Shown: piece after piece, positions 1 to 12,309 of the stretch
How the letters are laid out: each line of letters begins with the position of its first letter
Position numbering within the stretch: position 1 is the first letter of the stretch
Assembly: GCA_027186245.1 (NCBI GenBank)
Contig: CP114491.1
Location: forward strand, 9,483,501 to 9,547,500
DNA: 64,000 nt
Direction of reading: 5' to 3'
Source of the DNA: Coriaria nepalensis
Taxonomy: Eukaryota; Streptophyta; Magnoliopsida; Cucurbitales; Coriariaceae
The notes under the pieces: generated by a model
Database searches by the model: none
Seen by the model: only the letters and a program-made list of their open reading frames with translations
What the model was told of the DNA's origin: nothing
Program-made: the position numbers and the translations under genes

Positions 1-191
1 AAATGCATAATCCAAACTAATACAAAGCATATACAGCTAGATTAAACTAAAACTAAACAAGAATCGAACCAAACAAGCACCGATACAGCAAGCATGAAAG
101 AAGAAATCTCAGGATCTAGGAAGAGAGAAGACAAAGAGAGAGCACGAGAAGAAGAAGAAGAAGAAGACGAAGGACGAGGAGGAGGAGGTAC

Positions 192-355
192 CAAACGATG
201 CCGTATGCACCACGACCAACCGGTTGAATTGGAGGGACGTACTTGGCGGAGACCTCAAAGATGTTGCCGAGAATGTTGTACTGAACGTATTTTCCTCCAT
301 ACGTAGAAACCCCTTTCGCTTCCTCCATAGCCATAGATTCCTTCTCCGTATCCAT
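192..355 (-). CDS. MAP kinase (MPK4-type), first coding exon only; partial at left edge
   Basis: The reverse strand reads from an ATG at 355 and gives 54 codons plus two bases. It ends at a GT donor at 190-191, in phase 2, inside the codon after GIV. The peptide contains [20 protein letters not shown] followed by [16 protein letters not shown]. This is the conserved N-terminus of plant group B MAP kinases (MPK4 type), ending in the glycine-rich ATP loop GRGAYG. A second in-frame ATG at 334 or 328 could also serve as start. All remaining exons (catalytic loop, TEY activation loop) lie left of the window, so activity cannot be judged. Bases 1-189 are the start of intron 1. The purine/pyrimidine-rich stretch at about 356-480 is probably the 5' leader. 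A damaged second copy of this exon lies at 6468-6692. Confidence 0.85.
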
Positions 356-688
356 CTTTCTTTTTCCCGTCTATATGTTCACTTTTCCCCTCTCTTCTTC
401 GAGTTCGAGTAAAGGAAAATAGAAAGCGGAGAAGAAGGGAAAGTGTAAGGAAAAAAGAAAGAAAGAAAAGCAAAGCAAAGCGATAAAGTCCAAAGCTAAG
501 TAGCTAATAAAAAGAGGATTTTGGCGTCGTGTGATTTGAAATTTGAGGCCAAATGCTCCCATTGCTTTTGACTTTATCATTACTTTTTTGGGTCAAAGAT
601 TAGATGTGAAATTGAAAACTTTCTTGCCAAATTAAGAACTCTCTACTCTCTAATGTCTAACTAATACAGATTAGTTATTTTTGTTATA

Positions 689-719
<31 letters not shown>

Positions 720-2600
720 TAAATTTTGTTAAAAAAAAACATTATCAGATTAGTTATTTTTAATTTATCTTTATTAATTTAATTTTTTTTAAATTAAAAA
801 ATATATATATTTAATAAAATTAAATTTATTTAATTATTATTTTCCCTCTCATATTAATTATTTTATTATTAATAAAAAAGTTAAATGCATTATTAATACT
901 CTTCACGCTCATATTATATGAAAATTGCATATGATTGAGATCTCAATGATACGTGTCAAAATGGGTAAAGGGATCCTTAGTCACGTCACATCTACTTTCT
1001 AATCACTAAGTATATCAATTAATAAAAAGGGATGGAAAAATTAGTCAAGATCCTGTCATGTTGATGATATATGGTAAAGTTATGAAGTAAGTAGATGATG
1101 CTACCGTGAAGATATAATATTGTAACCAAATTCAAGGACTTCTAATAAGAGGATGTTTCTTTTCCGGGGGAAGTTTAGTTAAATGAGATTAAATGGTAAA
1201 AGTTGTTGCTACTTTTACTTTTTTTTTTTTTTTTTGAAAAACCATGAATTTTAACTTTTCTTATTACTTTTTTTAATTAAAAAAATCAAAGAATATAGAA
1301 AATTCATTTCATACTCTCATTATCATTTTTTCAACAAAAAGAAAATGACCGTTATTTGGTTGATCTTTCATCGGAAAAGAATGGTCTTTGTATTTATACT
1401 TTGTTGGAGAAAAAGCTTGAGTTCTGACATATATGAGCAACTCATCGCAAGTTTAGTATGTATTATCTTCTGATATACACGAGCTTTGTTTTGGTTTGGT
1501 TTGTTCTCGAGGTTGGTTTCAAGTTTGTTCTTTTGCTCCTTCGTTTTGCTCATGAACGAGCAACGATTGATTAGATCTCCATATCATTGGTAGTTCGAAA
1601 CAAGTTTGAAACTCCATAATTCCGGCTCAATTTTGTCCAAAATATCATTTCATACTAAGATTTCGTTTCCGAACTAATACAAATTAAGTTTGGACTAGTC
1701 TCTAACCGAAATCTTATCTAAACTTTATTTGGTTTAGAATTATATATTTTTTTTCATACTTTCTTCAGGATTTGGTCAAGATATTAATATGAAATTATTT
1801 GTTTTTTAGGAAATGACGTCCTCTATATTCATTGTTTTATGTTTCGATAGGAAATGGAATGAGGATGATAACTCCAAACTATCGAAATATTAGGTTCTGA
1901 AAGGCTCGCAAAGATGGAATGGTGTCTACAAAACTATTCTTATTGATCCTAATGAATTTGAGATTAAAATAGCGTACAAGCCGCTATTCACATCGATCAT
2001 TCATCTAATATTTATAGAAAATGATGATGATGTGCAACCGTTTTTAGTCTATGCATATTCGAGAAATCCATTTTCACTACATGCGACATTGATTTTAAAG
2101 ATGAGAAGTAGTATGCATGTTCAAAAGCAACGTGAAGTACTCGATGGTGGTAATGATAAAAATTAGAATCTTATAAATAATAATGATGGTAATGATGAGT
2201 ATCGAAATGATGGTTTGAATGTGGATGTAGCAGAACATATGGTTGACACCGAGCTTGAGGTTGAAGATGAGGATGAGGATGACAGAGGTGAAAGAACAGA
2301 TGAAGAATGTATTAATCGTACCAATAATGAAATGAATTATAATTTTTCAGTTGCTCGATGATGACTATTTTGATAGAGTAATATTTACCTCTCATATACT
2401 GATACTTTATATGCTCTAGATAATCCGAATCCAATATTAATCATAACTTGTTGGCATATGTTTTACTAGAATCACAAAATGAAATCCCAAGCATGGTGGG
2501 CGATGATGATTATGCTAATATTTTTTTTCTATTGCTACTCAGCTCGGATTATCTAGTAATGATCTTCCATCATTAGAAGCGATTTACTTCTGATTGCTTC
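356..2600. other. MAPK upstream region and AT-rich intergenic DNA
   Basis: No intact gene is visible. The first few hundred bases are presumably the leader and promoter of the minus-strand MAPK gene. The rest is AT-rich with homopolymers, including a T-run near 1220-1236. About 1840-2370 on the plus strand has short coding-like acidic stretches rich in GAT/GAA codons, interrupted by stops. They could be a decayed transposase N-terminus (MuDR-like), but I cannot support a specific family. Confidence 0.4.
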
Positions 2601-2659
2601 TTCCCAATCAAGCAGATATGAGTTTTATCGTACTCAATTTTTTCCGTCAAAGAACGATC

Positions 2660-3155
2660 TTAAGATGAGACATCTCTGACTTTGAATTGGGACACTATTT
2701 TAGGAGTTGTCCTATTTGTTAATATACTATTGACATTCGAAGTTTCTTAATTATTCATTGCATGATCATGAAATTCTTATGGTGAACATCCCCTTTGATG
2801 GCGCAATTCTAGCTGCAACTTCTTTGTGGAGTTGTTTTATATCCAAGGAGAGTATCATCTTTAGTTTTCACCACATTTTCTAAAATCCATGAGTTTTCCC
2901 TCATAAATAGGTTTCCCTCATAAATAGGTTTTGATTGTGTGATGAACATTTGTTGATGTGACATCTCTAGCTTTCAAATTGCGACACCTCTGATTTTGGA
3001 ATTGTGACGCCTTTTTCGAAATTATCTCATTTGCTAGTAGACTATCAACTTCATAGTTTCTTAGTTATTCATTGCATGATCTTTGAATTCTTGTGGTGAA
3101 TATCCCCTTTGATGGAGTTGTTTTATATGCAAGGAGAGTATCATCTCTAAGGAAC
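2660..3155. repeat. Imperfect direct repeat, two units about 300 bp apart
   Basis: Two diverged units share an order of landmarks. The units lie at about 2660-2860 and 2955-3155. Both contain 'gacatctct', then 'tttctta.ttattcattgca', then 'catcccctttgatgg' or its variant, and then 'gagttgttttatat' followed by 'aaggagagtatcatct'. This looks like an old local duplication in non-coding or transposon-derived DNA. No protein is encoded. Confidence 0.6.
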
Positions 3156-3819
3156 CAAAATGGCCATATTTGATTGTCCATCCAAAACAACTAAAATCAC
3201 TAAAAAAAATCATGTGTAAGCTAATAATGAAATGTAGGGAAACATCTTCCTACACATTATTTGGGATACAAAGTTAATGTGAAGGACCAGTAGTTATAGC
3301 AGTTGAAATATCCCTAGAAGAAAAGATGTTCGAATGGTTTATAAGTAAAGAGTTTTATCTTTTTTTTTATAAAATATTTTAGAAAAAAAAATATTTAGAC
3401 TCTAAAATTTAATATGATATCATAATTATATTAAAAGTATATATATTCACACGTCATTTCATAAAATATTTTTTATGCAATGTATCACTTGTTGGGATCA
3501 TAAAATGATAACTCACAAATAAAGTGAAGTGTTAAAATTTATCTCATGCTCGAAGAAAAAACGTAATTAATTTATAAGTATAAATTTCTCTTTTTATTTA
3601 TAAAGTCACTTAGGAAAAGAATACAATATTTAATCTTCGGGCCATCTTGACGATTTTCTAACATCACCTTCCGTACATTTCTAATAGAAATTAGAAGACA
3701 AATGTGACAATGTCTTCTTGACCCTGCGTGACCTACAAGTGGCGTGGAGTGAAACTCAAATAGAAGGTTTTGTTTTAGGGGTGAAATAGGGTGGAAGGTG
3801 ATGCGATTGTGTTTAAAGA
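3156..3819. other. Intergenic, no gene seen
   Basis: AT-rich sequence without a supportable reading frame on either strand. It separates the local repeat from the integrase-proximal end of the Ty3/gypsy remnant. Confidence 0.5.
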
Positions 3820-6440
3820 TGAGGGCATCTTTAATAGTGAAATGATAAAAAGGGTCATGGGTTAATTTTATTTTCTCTGTGACAGCTTGGTAGTAAGGGT
3901 CAGAAGGTATTTCCAGCTGAAGTTGATCTAGAACAGAGAAGATTGTTACAGAAATTGCTAAAAATTGGCCAGAGTGTTTTGGTCAGATTGATATTGCCTA
4001 AATAATGCATCAACAAAAAAAATTCAATTTGCTTAGGTGTATAAGTGATTTCAAAATCAAAATCCAATCAGTTTGACCAAATTTTTTGTTGTTCGAAGGT
4101 TTGAATTTCTTGTTTCAGGATGTCTCTTAAATTGTGATGGCCAGTTTGAATGTAGAAATGAGATCCTTAGAGATATTATCTCCATTCAAGGATGGTCTGG
4201 GTTACAACATATAGTTCACAGGAGTAGGTGGAGGATTTGGATAAGGTAAGAGGAAAGCTTTTTGCTAAAGAAGGTAATTGGATGATTACTTTGGAGTAAA
4301 ACAACTCCTATGCTAGAACTAGAGGCATCAGTTGGGATGGTGTAAGGTTCAGTGAAGTTAGGAAGGTTTTAAGACAGGAGTATGGATAACAGTTGATTTC
4401 AAATTATCAAAAGCTAATTGTGCATCTTGGGACTAAGCAAACTTATCTCTCTTGAGTAAATCAGTCAGTGGGGAAGCGATGGAAGCATAAGACTGAACAA
4501 ATTTTCTATAATACCCAGACAGGTCCAAGAACCCTCTCAAAACTTTAAGGTTTTGTGGAATTTGTCAAACCTTGATGCCTTATATTTATCCAAGATCAGG
4601 CTCCACCCCTAAAGCAGTGCAGTGTCTATATGATCACGATATTCAATATTAGGTTGAGCAAGAGAGAATTCTTATTTTTTGGCAAAAATAAGAATTGTCC
4701 TAAGACATGACAAAACAGTGTCCAAAGGCATCAAATGATCATCACATTTTTTGCTATATATTAGAATGTCGTTAGAGAAAATTAGGACAAACTTCTGAGA
4801 TATGGCTTAAAAGGTAAATTCATGGAAGCTTGAAAAGGGGATGATGCATTTGTGAGGCCAAAAGGCATGACAACAAACACATAATGACCCTCATGAATCC
4901 TAAAAGCAGTCGCATGGATGTCATGGGGATGGACACAAATTTACTTATAACCATCCCTCGAATTAATTTTGGAAAAAAAATTTACACCGTGTAACTCATC
5001 TAGAAGTTCATCAACAGTAGGAATGGAAATATGTCTTTGACGATAGCTGAGTTTAAGGCTCTATAATCAATACAAAATCTCCAGGTCTATCCTTTTTTAA
5101 AACCAATAAGCTGGGGAAGAAAATGGCTTTGGCTAGTCGAGTGATTCCAATTTGGTTAATTGGACTTGCTCTCAGTGCATCAGTTTTGACCTTGAAGTCT
5201 GACTGATATCCCAAGCCAAGTGAACTCCATGTACAACTCCTCCTAGTCTATGGTAATTCTACCAACAATTCCAACCATGGGACCCCAAAATTACATCTTC
5301 CCCATAGAGTTGCAATACATAGAAATTAATTACAAACGTCTGACCATCAAGTTCAATTGTACCTGAGGAGAATAGCCATCACAATGCATAGAGTCCCCAT
5401 TACCAACAAGCACCTGAAAATGGGGTGAAGCACAAATAGGCAGTTTCAACAACTTGACTATCCTCTCTTGGATAAAGTTATGGGTATTACCCCCATCAAC
5501 CAATGTTTGAATAGCTAAACCACCAATGACTCCCTTAACTCTTGTGTATGAGGGTAAAGTTGGCCAGCCATGACATGAAAACTGATTTCAGGCATATTAG
5601 GAGGATTGGATTCAGCGTTAGTTGGAGTAGGAGAAGTGATACTGTCAGGGCTAGAGACATCGTCTTTTTTATCATTGATCATCAACATAAACAGTTTCCC
5701 ATTACACACTTACGGCCGATTGAGAATTTCTCACCGCGATTATAAGCTATAATAAAGGCATCTCTCTCTTCTAGCCATCATTACAGCAGTAGTAAGTTTG
5801 TTAACACGGTAACTTGGTTTAGGGGAAATAGGGAGGGTGAGGGATTAATATGTGGTGTATAGGCAGTAATGGAGCCAGTGAACTAGGCCTCATGCTCGGT
5901 TGAGACTTGGAATACCAAGTTTTGGTGGTTGGTTTGGAATCTGTTACCTTATCATCATATAAATGAGCTAAACCAATAGCTTGTATAAGAGATTGAGGTT
6001 TGAATACCTGAATATCCTTATGCAACTCATTCTTCAGGCCAGAAACAAAGCAATTAATCAAAAGATTTTCAGGAACACCTGTGATCTTATTAGTTAACTA
6101 TTCAAACTAGTGTTGGTCAACGCAGAGGTGAAATGAAGCAATTGTTAATCGATGGGGTTCTGGAGTGTGGTATTTATTGAAATAACGTTGAATATGAGAG
6201 ATCTAGGCAGAAGGATTCTCACCAGCAAAACGAGAAACGTCCAGGCACATCATCTTCAAAAGAGGAGGTCCTCCATGAAACATAGCTTCATGTCATTATG
6301 CCTGTCAAATTGAGGTTGGGGAAATTGAGCACTAGGAATTTGTTATTCCACCTTTGTATCCAGAGCTTCATCGAAACATCTAAGGACTTGATTATGGTAC
6401 TTAGTCTTGAAATTTGTTGAACTTAATTTTCCATGCGAGC
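3820..6440 (-). mobile_element. Ty3/gypsy LTR retrotransposon remnant (gag-pol), degraded
   Basis: Read on the reverse strand, the order is gag, protease region, reverse transcriptase, RNase H. Gag-like sequence lies at 5819-6061, with the CFVSGLKNEL motif and then SLIQAIGLAHLY. RT pieces at about 4700-5100 include the motif around [10 protein letters not shown] and a degenerate catalytic box [14 protein letters not shown], where the usual Y/F-x-D-D is altered. About 4490-4570 reads [14 protein letters not shown], typical of the post-RT connection. About 4100-4260 resembles the RNase H start (STYSCELYVVTQ). Stops and frameshifts occur throughout. No convincing integrase core, LTR pair or primer-binding site is visible, so the element is truncated and non-autonomous. 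Its polarity matches the adjoining MAPK exon copy at 6468-6692. Confidence 0.85.
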
Positions 6441-6467
6441 TTGTTATGATCAGGGTTTAGGCGTGTT

Positions 6468-6692
6468 CGAGACCTCAAAGATGTTGGCAGAGACCTCGGA
6501 GATGTTGCCGAGAATGTTGTACTGAAAGTATTTCCCTCCATACTTAGAAACCCCTTGTGTTTCCTCCATACCCATAGATTCCTTCTCTATATCCATCTTC
6601 TTCTTTTTTTTTTTGTCCTGACTCTATGTTCACTCTTCTTCTCTCTTCTTCGAGTTGGACTCGGAGAAGAAGGAAAAGTGTAAAGAGTAAAA
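6468..6692 (-). pseudogene. Truncated duplicate of the MAPK first exon and leader
   Basis: This segment aligns with 249-450. Both carry the same leader landmarks (ttcttctctcttcttcgagt, ccatagattccttctc) and the same coding core. On the reverse strand it reads [15 protein letters not shown], as in the MAPK exon at 192-355. The reading frame carries a stop just before that stretch (the Thr codon before YGG has changed). A tandem repeat of about 24 bp (gagacctc.aagatgttg) lies within the segment, and homology ends inside the exon, before the ATP loop. It sits immediately upstream, in transcriptional sense, of the gypsy gag remnant. It cannot encode a kinase. Confidence 0.8.
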
Positions 6693-7330
6693 AAGGGGTC
6701 CAAAGTCGTGACGTCAAGGCGACTAGTTCCTCCACAACCTTTTGCTTCCAGAAATGCCTTTTCCTTGGAGATCAAGAAAGGAAAGGATTCCCCATGAATT
6801 GTTTTTTTTTATAATGTATATTATACGTTAATTGATAATATTGAGAACATATTAATCATCTAACAAAACTTTTCCGCCATATAAAAAAAAAAAAAAAAAT
6901 AGTACTTAAAAAATGGTTGCAGCGGTTTAGCGAAGTGTAAAAATGATAACGAACCGACACGTGAGATACATATTGACAAAACACAAAACATATACTGATC
7001 ATTAAAGATTCATTTCATTACAGGACAGGATAAGAACATGAGAACAATCTAATAGAAGTATCAGATTCAGATACAGAATCTCTCTCACTTGCCTTCTTCC
7101 AACACATTACTTTTCTTTTTTTTTTTTTTTTTTTTTTTGTTCTTACAAAAACAAATGCCAAATCGTATATTACATAGTCTCAGCTGAAAAACCAAAATCC
7201 AGGGCTTCAATAATTTGGTTGATTTCTACCGAGAAGAAGAAAAAATAAATTACAAAATTGAAAATTTTACATGAACAAAGTATATAGAGAGGAAAAAACC
7301 ATAATCATTCTACATCGGGTTGACCCTGAA
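6693..7330. other. Intergenic and probable 3' UTR of the small gene at 7331
   Basis: No gene is seen. The segment holds an A-run at about 6883-6899 and a long T-run at about 7117-7138. On the minus strand, the part nearest 7330 should be the 3' untranslated region of the small protein gene. Confidence 0.4.
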
Positions 7331-7600
7331 TTAGTTAAAAGAAAAAGGTGGGGAAGGGCCGTCATGAATCAGATTGAGGATCTGAACTGTACCCTTAGGA
7401 GTCGGAGCAGCCGTGGTGGAGGCGGAGCACAGGGAAGCTCCGTCCATTCTGCGGCTGCGGGATTTTAGCTCAACGGCGATTGAGGCTATGGATTTCACGA
7501 GGCACTTGAAAATCCGAATTTTGATTTGACCTCTTCTTGGAAGAGGATTTTGATTGTGCTTGTAAACTTTTTTGTAGGATTTGGATTCCATTGCAATCAT
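7331..7600 (-). CDS. Small basic plant protein, 89 aa, unknown function
   Basis: The reverse-strand frame from the ATG at 7600 encodes 89 residues; a second ATG at 7591 would give 86. The frame is open further upstream, but that part is low-complexity and reads like a leader. The predicted protein starts MIAMESKSYKKVYKHNQNP. It continues with a basic motif PLPRRGQIKIRIFK, a short hydrophobic stretch KCLVKSIASIAVEL, and a Ser/Thr/Ala-rich tail ending SPPFSF. Small plant proteins with a P-x-(K/R)-R-G-Q-(I/V)-K motif are known to me only as uncharacterised, stress-associated families, and I assign no function. There is no signal peptide or clear membrane segment. It could be a chance frame, but composition and motif argue for a real single-exon gene. 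Confidence 0.5.
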   Translation of the reverse strand: MIAMESKSYKKVYKHNQNPLPRRGQIKIRIFKCLVKSIASIAVELKSRSRRMDGASLCSASTTAAPTPKGTVQILNLIHDGPSPPFSFN

Positions 7601-7760
7601 TTTGGAGAGGAATTGGCTTGGGCTTCGGAAAATGGAAAACAGGGGAGAAAACAGAGGAGGAGAGTGGAGAAGAACAGAGAGGTACAAGAAACAAAGCAAG
7701 GGTGTGAACGTTTTATGCTTGTAGAAGAGGGGACGTTTTAGTCCTTTTTTACTTAGTTCC

Positions 7761-10180
7761 TTGTGCCTCAAGCGTGACACAGTTCCTTGAACTAAGAGTA
7801 ATGAGAATGCGTAGTAGAGGATTGAAATTGGCCCTGCAAACAATAAGAAATATTTTATTCATTTTTAAACAATAATTGGTTCTTACATAGTTAAACTACC
7901 GAACCTACGTAACCAAAATAAACTTTTAATAGAATGAAAATATAAAAGAAGATAAAGTAAAAAGTTAATTTACTTTTTAATTTTTATATAATTTAGTTTT
8001 TATAAATTTATTTATATTTAGTATTATTTAATATTTTAATTTATATTTTTTTTAAATTAGATTTTTTAATTTATATAATCAAATTTCATATAATTATATT
8101 GATATAATATAATATGTTATTAAAATATATTATTCATTATTTCAACTTTTATCTATATCGTATCAAGTTTTGGTGAAAAACCTTATTGAATCAATCCGAT
8201 TCATTTTCTTTAAAATTGGTATTGAACTAGCTTTTGAAAAATAAATAGTGAAATCGGACCGGTCCTCCAATGGAGGTTTGGTGCAAATCTTCAAACCAAA
8301 CCTTAAATGGAAGTCTGGTCTAATTACTTTTTTTTTAATCTGGTTCAAGAACGTCTTCGAAGAAAATGAATTGGATCGATCAGATTTGATTTTTTACGAG
8401 AAAAAACATAATCGATTCTATTAGGTTTCTCATAAAATATCAATTCGATCATGAAGAAATTAGATCGTTTCAATCTTTTTTTCTTGAAAATAAAAATCAA
8501 TTATTTCAATCTATTGATCGGTTTCATTTTTCTTCTACTTTTTTTTCTTAAAAAAATAATTGGATTATAATATAAAATAATAAACTAATAGTGGATAAAG
8601 TTAAAATAATAAAAGACTAAAAATAAAATAAAAATAAATAATTTTTTAATAATGTGGTATGATATGTCAGCATGACACCTCAACACCATTATTTGGAATC
8701 TTATCATTTTTTAATAATTTATAAGAATCGAGTTACATATTAACTAAAAAGTGAATTAACTTTTAATAAACTAAACTGAAATATATTTAAGATAAAGGTA
8801 ACTAATCATAAAGAACAATAAAATCTTGATAAATTAATGATATTTGAATTAATAAAATTTATTAATTTAATGAAATCTTATATTATTATAAAATTAATAA
8901 TTTATTTATTTATTTATTACCTAATAATGTATTAATTTATCTAGCTATTTCTAGTTTATGAACTATACGTAGAAATAAATTAAAAATTTAGTTTGGTGAG
9001 CCTTGAAGATGCCATCCTGTCGTTCATTTTATTGTAATTTTTTAGAGGGTTATAAAGTTGAGGAACTAAATCCTAAAAAGATAAATATTTTACGAGTAAT
9101 GAATCTTGTAATTTCGATTTGAATAATAAATATTCATGAAAATATACAATAAAAAGTTGATAAATTAATATTTTAGGGACTTAATAAATTTATTAATTTA
9201 ATAAAAATATTAAATTATCGAGAAAAATTAGTATATTATCTTTAAGTTTGGAAAATTTATTTAATATTTAAACGAATTTATTGATTTATTGAGTATTATT
9301 TTATCAAGATTATACTATAATTACAAATTGCTTTAGATATTATAAAATTTAGTCTACTAATAATATATAAGTTCAAATAATTTAGATCAATTATTAGATG
9401 ATAGAAGAATTTAAAAATTATAATTAAATAATTAAATTATCATGATATGATATGATGAAATGAATATCAAATTCATGCTATTGATATTTAGAATAATGAT
9501 TTCAATTATGAGTTGTCGTTCTAAATCGGAATCTCGCTTCAAATTGGCTAAAAATTGAGCGATTTCAGTGATTCAAAATTGAGCTATTTATGTTTTCAAA
9601 TGAGAAATCGGTATACATTTAGAATGATTTTAAGGGCTTCGCTATTTTCCTATGTGTGATGTCTTTATTGGACAGAACTACGTCGTTACATGATACTTAG
9701 CAACCTCTAGTTTATATGATACTCTATTTAAGGAATTTTAAAAGAATAAAATACAACACAAAACGTTCATTTCTATACACTATATATGTAAAGTTGGACC
9801 ATATCCTTATATATGTATACATACACACATATGTATATAATGTATTTATATACACTACGTGGCAGTGGCGGCAGTGGCAGTGACAGTGAGAGTGGAAAGC
9901 ATTGCGCATGATGTAAGTAACGGAACAGATCAGTTGCACCGCTTGTTGGGCACCGCCTATGGGGTGAAAACTTCTGGTCAAGCGTTGCAACGTGGGAACC
10001 GCAGTTTGACACCATAAGTACTAATCACATAAGCATGTATAGCTTATTCATCATCGGTAGGAGGTGGAGGAGAAGGAGGGGTTGAAGAAGGACTAGAGGC
10101 AGAGCTAGAACTGATTTTGGCAAATGCAGTTCTAGTCTTGAACGACGCTGAATTCAGACAGCTCTTAAAAATTGAGCAGG
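7761..10180. other. AT-rich intergenic DNA, no gene seen
   Basis: About 2.4 kb of very AT-rich sequence with many short A/T runs and stops in all frames. About 8160-8530 is somewhat richer in 'gatcgatt/accggtcc'-type words and may be transposon-derived. About 10044-10267 on the minus strand contains short frames (one starting MTRTLFLMETGTSRTSQ, another ending STPPSPPPPTDDE). They could be joined only by an intron of about 49 bases, shorter than plants normally splice, so I do not call a gene. Confidence 0.4.
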
Positions 10181-10654
10181 AAGCCTTGTGTTAATATTAC
10201 CTGTCTTCGGCTTCTTTTGGGACGTTCTAGAAGTACCAGTTTCCATGAGAAAGAGGGTTCTGGTCATGTTAAAAGGTGAAGGTAAGAGGGTAAATATGGG
10301 GAAGAGAAATGGAGTAACTAATATATATTGCAAGTTACGCCGCCCTTCTGGAAGCTGTGCATACCCTCACGTGATCAACATATGGTGGAAATCAAAAAAA
10401 CAAAAAAAAAGTGGAGGATCAGCCGTATTGTTCATACACAAAAGTATCTTTACACATACAAGTTCCCTCAAAGCCGAATCAATTTCTTCATCACCTGCAA
10501 ATAAAAAGGTTTGGAAACATGTCAGATTACAGAAATCTACATACATTAACATGCCATTGGTTGTCTGTCTTCATGGGAAATTGCAACAGATAATAAACTT
10601 AAGAGTCGCACCTGCTTGTTATAAGGGGCACAGTTGTTTTAACATGGACTGCAA

Positions 10655-11979
10655 CGATTAATTCCTTGAGGCCTCAACCTTGCCTTGAGTCAAGCTCATG
10701 CCAATCTCCAACAAATCTACAGTATGCCATACTCTACCTGGGTCTCACTCTGGCATTGGTTGGCTTGGGAGGCATGCGCTATACGGCATCTACACTAGGT
10801 GCAAACCAATTCGACAAGCCTAAAGACCAAGGAGTGTTCTTCAATTGGTACTTCTTCACTCTCTATGCGGCTTCCATGATTAGTGCACCGGCTATATTCT
10901 ACATAGAAGGTAATGTAAGTTGGGGATGGGGGTTTGGTGTGTGTCTTGTTGCTAACATCATCGGCTCAGCAATTTTCTTGTTCGGTTACTGTTTCTACCC
11001 ACTTGATAAGCCTCGGGGGAGCCCTTTCACGGCTTTAGCCCGTGTTATTGTAGCCACTATACGGAAAAGAAAGGCAAGTGTTGCAAAACCTTGATTTGTT
11101 CAAAGCTTTAGGTATTCACAGTTACGGATTACGTTTTGATTTGATTAATCTTCCACGGATAAACTATTTTTTTGATGCAGGTTTTTGATTTGTTCAGCAC
11201 TTAAGATGGAAGGAGATGTCAACCTTGATGGCTCAATTGCAAAACCTTGGAGGCTATGCAAGGTACAAGAAGTAGAAGTTTTCAAAAGCTTAATCAGAAT
11301 CTTGCCACTCTGGTCCACAACTATATTTCTATCCACTCCAATAGCGCAATCCAAATGAGCTTAAAAATCCTCCAACCAAAAAAAAAAAGGACCGCTATCT
11401 CAGCTCGAACTTCAAAATTCAACCCGGGTCGTTCATAGTGGTAGTCATTTTCACCCCTCCTTCTCTCTAGCCATTATTAACTGTTTTCTTTTTCCCACAT
11501 GGGGAAAACTGTTTGGATTTTACCCGACACCGCTCCAAAGAATCGGATTAGGCCACATGTTAAACATACTAAGTACGGTGGTGTCAGCAATATTGGAGAC
11601 AAAAAGACTAGAACTAGCCCACAACCATCATCACCGGCTTATATCAGCCTTGTGGCTTATTCCGCAACTAGTTTTGGTTGGTCTTGGAGAAGCATTTCAC
11701 TTTCTAGAACAAGTTGCTCTGTATTATCAGGAGTTTCCCGATTCATTAAAAAGCAAAGCAACTACAATGATCTCCATAGTTATTGCAATTGCATACTATG
11801 TAAGCACAGCTTTGGTGGATCTTGTTCGGAGGGTTACCGGATGGTTGCCGGATGATATAGATGATGGAAGCCTTGATGATAATGTTTATTGGGCTATAGT
11901 TGTTGGTGGAGTGCTTAACTTTGGTTACTATCTAGTTTGTACTAAGTTTTATAAATACCAAAACATTGAGAAGGCTTAG
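10655..11979 (+). pseudogene. NPF (NRT1/PTR family) transporter pseudogene
   Basis: Two blocks are clear. Block one, about 10655-11080, reads LRPQPC, LALVGLGGMRYTASTLGANQ, FDKPKDQGVFFNWYFFTLY and VSWGWGFGVC. This is the NPF central exon with its membrane helices, ending with RVIVATIRKRK before the cytosolic loop. Block two, about 11250-11979, includes FKSLIRILPLWSTTIFLSTP, then a stop, then LVLVGLGEAFHFLEQVALYY and TALVDLVRRVTGWLPDD, ending YYLVCTKFYKYQN. The pattern is that of the NPF2 subfamily (NAXT-like). The N-terminal region with the ExxER motif is missing, about a third of the loop and following helices is gone, and stops and frameshifts separate the blocks. Family members are about 560-600 aa proton-coupled transporters at membranes. 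This copy is not functional. Confidence 0.88.
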
Positions 11980-12309
11980 ATGTATACAAAATATATTTAT
12001 GTGAGAGGTTTGTTTGACACACAAGAAAATATGTGCACTACTCATTGCACTCTAAACAAAGGTAAATAAAAATAATAATTTTAGCTTTTATTTATTTTAT
12101 TTTTTTTATAGCAAAAGATTCTTAAGAGATAAAGAAGTATAAGATGGTATTCGAAAACTAGAGGGAACTAGATATGGTTCTTTAGATTTTAAATGGTATT
12201 CGAAAACTAGGGACCTAGACATAGTTCTGGTTAAGTATGAGGTGCTTAAATTTAGTAAAATAAAACTTTAAGGACTTAAGTCTAATTTAAAATAACGACG
12301 AGAAGGGAA

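Noticed and set aside
1840..2370. MuDR transposase N-terminus
   Set aside because: Acidic codon runs are suggestive but broken by stops, and no transposase core or terminal inverted repeats can be shown.
10044..10267. Minus-strand pieces MTRTLFLMETGTSRTSQ and STPPSPPPPTDDE as one small gene
   Set aside because: Joining them needs an intron of about 49 bases, too short for normal plant splicing, and the sequence is low-complexity.
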